Source: UBA935 sp031556725
Lineage (GTDB): Bacteria > Bacillota > Clostridia > Lachnospirales > Lachnospiraceae
Reading direction: 5' to 3'
Assembly (NCBI GenBank): GCA_031556725.1
Contig: JAVBSL010000008.1
Location: 62,001 to 126,000, forward strand
DNA: 64,000 bases
Part shown: positions 61,568 to 64,000 of the stretch, piece by piece
How the letters are laid out: each line of letters begins with the position of its first letter
Position numbering within the stretch: position 1 is the stretch's first letter
The notes under the pieces: model-generated
Told to the model about the DNA's origin: nothing
What the model saw: only the letters and a program-made list of their open reading frames with translations
Database searches by the model: none
Made by a program: the position numbers and the translations under genes

Positions 61568-62220
61568 ACTTGGATACTCTGGAAACAATAATTGAGATAG
61601 CTAAATTTGTAGTGCCACCGGTATTAACTTTAATAGCAACATTTTTGGTGACAAAATATAAATATCATAAAGATGGACCCAAAGATAAGCGAGAAGTTGC
61701 ATATAATCGTTTTTATTATCCGATATACATACTAGTACATGAAAAATATAGGAAAAATCACAAGGATAATTATGAGAATATTATTGCGGAGATTAGGCCT
61801 AGATTATTGAAGTATAGAAAATATTTGAATGGATCAACCGTAAAATCATTTACTGATTTTTCTACAAATAAATATAAACATAAAGCATATAGAAACTTTG
61901 TAAATAATATTTATGATCATAATTCGAAGTTAAGGAGAGAGCTTGGATATTTGGAATCTAATATATTTGATATATTTAAATACGGTGGTAATTATAATAT
62001 AGGGTTGCTTATTGTACTTATAGGAACTTCAAGCGTCTATATCCTTATTATTCTGAATTCTATTTGTATACAATATCATTGGGACACAAAATTTTTATTA
62101 AAAATTATAGTATTTTTCCTAATAATTATTGTCTTAGGTGCTTTACTTATTATTTATGAATTTATTGTTAGAAATGTTTTATTATTTATTGAATATATGA
62201 AAAATAAAATAAAAAAATAA
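61564..62220 (+). CDS. membrane protein of unknown function, coupled to MNT gene
   Basis: The 218-residue protein has one N-terminal hydrophobic segment (AKFVVPPVLTLIATFLV), a basic polar middle of about 110 residues (tyrosine and lysine rich), and two C-terminal helices (IGLLIVLIGTSSVYILIIL, then IIVFFLIIIVLGALLIIY). I do not recognise the family. The ATGA overlap with the MNT gene suggests equal production of the two proteins. GGAGGAGAAAA is its ribosome site. Confidence 0.65.
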   Translation: MNLDTLETIIEIAKFVVPPVLTLIATFLVTKYKYHKDGPKDKREVAYNRFYYPIYILVHEKYRKNHKDNYENIIAEIRPRLLKYRKYLNGSTVKSFTDFSTNKYKHKAYRNFVNNIYDHNSKLRRELGYLESNIFDIFKYGGNYNIGLLIVLIGTSSVYILIILNSICIQYHWDTKFLLKIIVFFLIIIVLGALLIIYEFIVRNVLLFIEYMKNKIKK

Positions 62221-62327
62221 TGTAGTTGGTAAAGAGGTAATTGGAATGTAACTTAAAAATTTAGAAAAGTTAAGGCTAAGATTTTAATATTGGAGATGGA
62301 CATAATTTGAATAAAATAAAAACAAAC

Positions 62328-62356
62328 TTGACAAAAATAAGGTTTTATGTAAAAAT
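62328..62356 (+). promoter_or_regulatory. weak candidate promoter for the ImmA-coupled pair
   Basis: TTGACA (62328-62333) is an exact -35 box. The -10 at 16-17 bases is a poor match (TAAAAA or AAAAAT, about 62350-62356). Confidence 0.3.
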
Positions 62357-62388
62357 AGAAAACATAATAAGGTAAGGAGGAAATAATA

Positions 62389-63138
62389 TTGGACAAAGGG
62401 TTAGTCAATAAACTTGTAACCAATGATGATTTACTTAGAAAAATTGTTTATTCTATAGATAAAGCAATCGGGGAGGACCAGCAACAATATTTAAAGGAAA
62501 ATCATCGGGAAACAAATAATGCGATTATACTTCTTAGAGGAGATTACATCAACACCAATTTAAGGAATCATGTAGTAAAGGATGAGATTGATCTAGTTCC
62601 ATTTCAGAGGTGCGGTTGGTCTGGTAGAATGATTATTGACCGGAAAGGGCATATTACCTATTCTATTATGAAGGAAGAAACATTATCGGATGTTCCTAGA
62701 AAGAAAAACCGTAAGAATCCACATTATTTGCAATCTATTTTATATGTCGAAAATAAGGATTGTATTGCCAAACAAAGGCAGATGACATTACAAGACTTTG
62801 GAATTACTATATTTGATACTAATGTTCTGGAACAGGATTTTCAAAAAATAAGTCAAGGTTTAATTGATATGAAAGAAGATTATAAGCATTACATTATTGC
62901 TTATAAGGCAGAGCATGGTGAAATAAAAAATATCAAATTGAAATTTCTTGATAAAGATTTTAATATAGTGGATGAAGCGTCTCTTATGCAATACATTAAG
63001 CCGGATTTTGCACGGCTTACAGATATTGGGCCTGTTGAATCAGACGAAGAAAATATGAAAGATAATAAAGGCTTAGTGAGTATAAAGAGTGGATTAAAGC
63101 CAAAACTTCGTGAGATAGATAAAGAAGGCCTGAAATAA
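62389..63138 (+). CDS. uncharacterised protein preceding an XRE-ImmA/IrrE gene
   Basis: The 249-residue soluble protein has no motif that I can name with certainty; it may belong to the DUF5986 group (from memory). Visible stretches are NHRETNNAIILLRGDYINTN, QRCGWSGRMIIDRKGHITYS and EDYKHYIIAYKAEHGEIKNI. The start is TTG 62389, with AAGGAGG (62374-62380) eight bases before it. The gap to the next gene is only 22 bases, so the two form a unit. Confidence 0.6.
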   Translation: MDKGLVNKLVTNDDLLRKIVYSIDKAIGEDQQQYLKENHRETNNAIILLRGDYINTNLRNHVVKDEIDLVPFQRCGWSGRMIIDRKGHITYSIMKEETLSDVPRKKNRKNPHYLQSILYVENKDCIAKQRQMTLQDFGITIFDTNVLEQDFQKISQGLIDMKEDYKHYIIAYKAEHGEIKNIKLKFLDKDFNIVDEASLMQYIKPDFARLTDIGPVESDEENMKDNKGLVSIKSGLKPKLREIDKEGLK

Positions 63139-63160
63139 AAAATTCAGGAGATGTTAAAAA

Positions 63161-64000
63161 ATGACAGAAAAGAAATTTTTTGGTGAAAGATTAAAAAATG
63201 CAAGAATGTATAGAGGGCTGACGCTTACCGAATTAGCAAAAAGAACCGAAATTAGTAAGCAGTCGCTCTCTTTATATGAAAATGATAATAATACACCTGA
63301 TCATATGAAGGTTAGGCTTTTGTCGTCGGCACTTAATTTTCCATATGATTTCTTTTTTCAAAAGGAAAATTATGTGGCAAAAACGGAAACGACCTATTTC
63401 CGTTCTTTGACAAGTGCTACTAAGAAAGATAGAATGGCACAAAGCATCAAATTAGAATATGTTGCAAAGATGTATGAAATACTCTTAGAATATATTTCAT
63501 TTCCTGAGATGAATCTGCCGAGTATAGATTTTGAGGGATATGACGATGTGTTTGAATGTGAAAGTATGGAAGCTGTCGAAGAGATAGAAAGCATTGCAAA
63601 TAAGGTAAGAGAATATTGGGGAGTAGGGATCGGTCCCATTAAAGACTTACAATATTTATTAGAAAGAAATGGTATTATTATAACTGGGTTTAATACAAAC
63701 GAAGACAAAATAGATGCGTTTAGCCAAAGAACAATAGTGATAGGAAATGATATTTATTTTATAGCAGTTGCATTAGGCAATAGACCAGAAGGCAGGATAA
63801 GATTTGATATGGCCCATGAGTTGGGGCATATTTTATTGCATCCTTGGAGTGAAGATTTGGAAGCAATTACAAAAGAAGAATTTAAGGCGAGAGAACGTCA
63901 GGCGAATATGTTTGCAAGTGCATTATTGCTGCCGAAGAGCAGTTTTATTAAAGATGTTGCAGCATATCCTACGGATTTACAATATTATCAATTCCTAAAA
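63161..64000 (+). CDS. XRE-ImmA/IrrE fusion protein (truncated by the window)
   Basis: The first 280 residues are seen; the stop lies outside the window. An N-terminal helix-turn-helix (LKNARMYRGLTLTELAKRTE, ISKQSLSLYENDNN) is joined to an ImmA/IrrE metallopeptidase domain. The zinc motif is FDMAHELGHILLHPW (HExxH). The second conserved block is RERQANMFASALLLP. Such proteins cleave repressors or act as antitoxins and stress sensors in mobile elements. CAGGAG (63145-63150) sits 10 bases before ATG 63161; the ATG at 63151 is out of frame. Confidence 0.9.
   Translation, partial: MTEKKFFGERLKNARMYRGLTLTELAKRTEISKQSLSLYENDNNTPDHMKVRLLSSALNFPYDFFFQKENYVAKTETTYFRSLTSATKKDRMAQSIKLEYVAKMYEILLEYISFPEMNLPSIDFEGYDDVFECESMEAVEEIESIANKVREYWGVGIGPIKDLQYLLERNGIIITGFNTNEDKIDAFSQRTIVIGNDIYFIAVALGNRPEGRIRFDMAHELGHILLHPWSEDLEAITKEEFKARERQANMFASALLLPKSSFIKDVAAYPTDLQYYQFLK

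Larger units (their letters stand above)
53440..64000. mobile_element. putative mosaic genomic island downstream of tRNA-Thr
   Basis: From here to the window end, base composition is visibly AT-richer than in the housekeeping part. Genes are of unknown or defence-like type, and a large serine recombinase is present at 59566-61215. No relaxase, replication gene or transposase is seen within the window, and I found no direct repeat of the tRNA 3' end downstream. Whether this is one element or several fused remnants cannot be told. The right border lies beyond the window. Confidence 0.5.

Noticed and set aside
1..64000. CRISPR arrays, rRNA genes, T-box or SAM riboswitches
   Set aside because: Searched by eye near biosynthetic genes and in all gaps; no repeat-spacer pattern, rRNA segment or recognisable riboswitch core was seen.

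Overview
The window looks like a chromosomal segment of a spore-forming anaerobic Firmicute, most likely a clostridium of the Lachnospiraceae type. The evidence is gene content and order: the sporulation pair yqfC-yqfD followed by phoH, an HD-like membrane protein and ybeY; tepA beside an ftsK/spoIIIE translocase; an NfnA/NfnB-type electron-bifurcating transhydrogenase pair; formate-tetrahydrofolate ligase with folD; strong GGAGG-type ribosome binding sites; and sigma-A-like promoters. The species cannot be named from the sequence alone.

Bases 1-31400 are almost entirely plus-strand housekeeping genes: the end of a probable NAD(P)H-hydrate dehydratase gene, alr, a MazF-type toxin without a visible antitoxin, a CBS-domain membrane protein, a YebC regulator, an O-acetylhomoserine sulfhydrylase, a membrane protein, tepA-ftsK, fhs-folD, a zinc-ribbon envelope protein, the NfnA/NfnB pair, a MORN-like anchored protein, a zinc-ribbon membrane protein with rlmH, pyrimidine nucleoside phosphorylase, the yqfC-yqfD-phoH-HD-ybeY cluster, a lipid-linked sugar flippase homologue, two FAD-dependent oxidoreductases, a DUF896 protein, 5-formyl-THF cyclo-ligase and proA. 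The 3' part of proA has an inverted G/C balance.

Bases 31426-35774 are a minus-strand polyamine uptake operon (XRE-cupin regulator, potA, potB, potC, potD). Its promoter is near-consensus and a palindromic candidate operator lies in its leader. Divergent from it is a lactonase-family gene with two tandem hairpins in its leader. Bases 37175-53268 return to plus-strand genes: a VanY-type carboxypeptidase, tgt, yajC, leuB, a membrane glycosyltransferase-like protein, ilvD, ilvB, an L,D-transpeptidase, serC-serA, a small minus-strand gene, glgB with a charged tail, and an MscS channel, followed by tRNA-Thr(CGT) with its own promoter and terminator.

From about 53.44 kb to the window end the DNA becomes visibly AT-richer and the content accessory. 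In order it holds: a two-gene unit (an unrecognised 271-residue protein and a lone ClpB-like AAA+ ATPase with an unusual N-terminal domain); two minus-strand genes separated by a 477-base non-coding interval that folds well and has its own promoter and terminator candidates; tandem hairpins; two consecutive ribbon-helix-helix regulators; a large serine recombinase; an orphan MNT nucleotidyltransferase coupled to a membrane protein; and an uncharacterised protein coupled to an XRE-ImmA/IrrE metalloprotease that runs off the window. This is best read as a mosaic genomic island downstream of the tRNA. The AAA+ pair and the structured non-coding interval are the two best candidates for undescribed biology.
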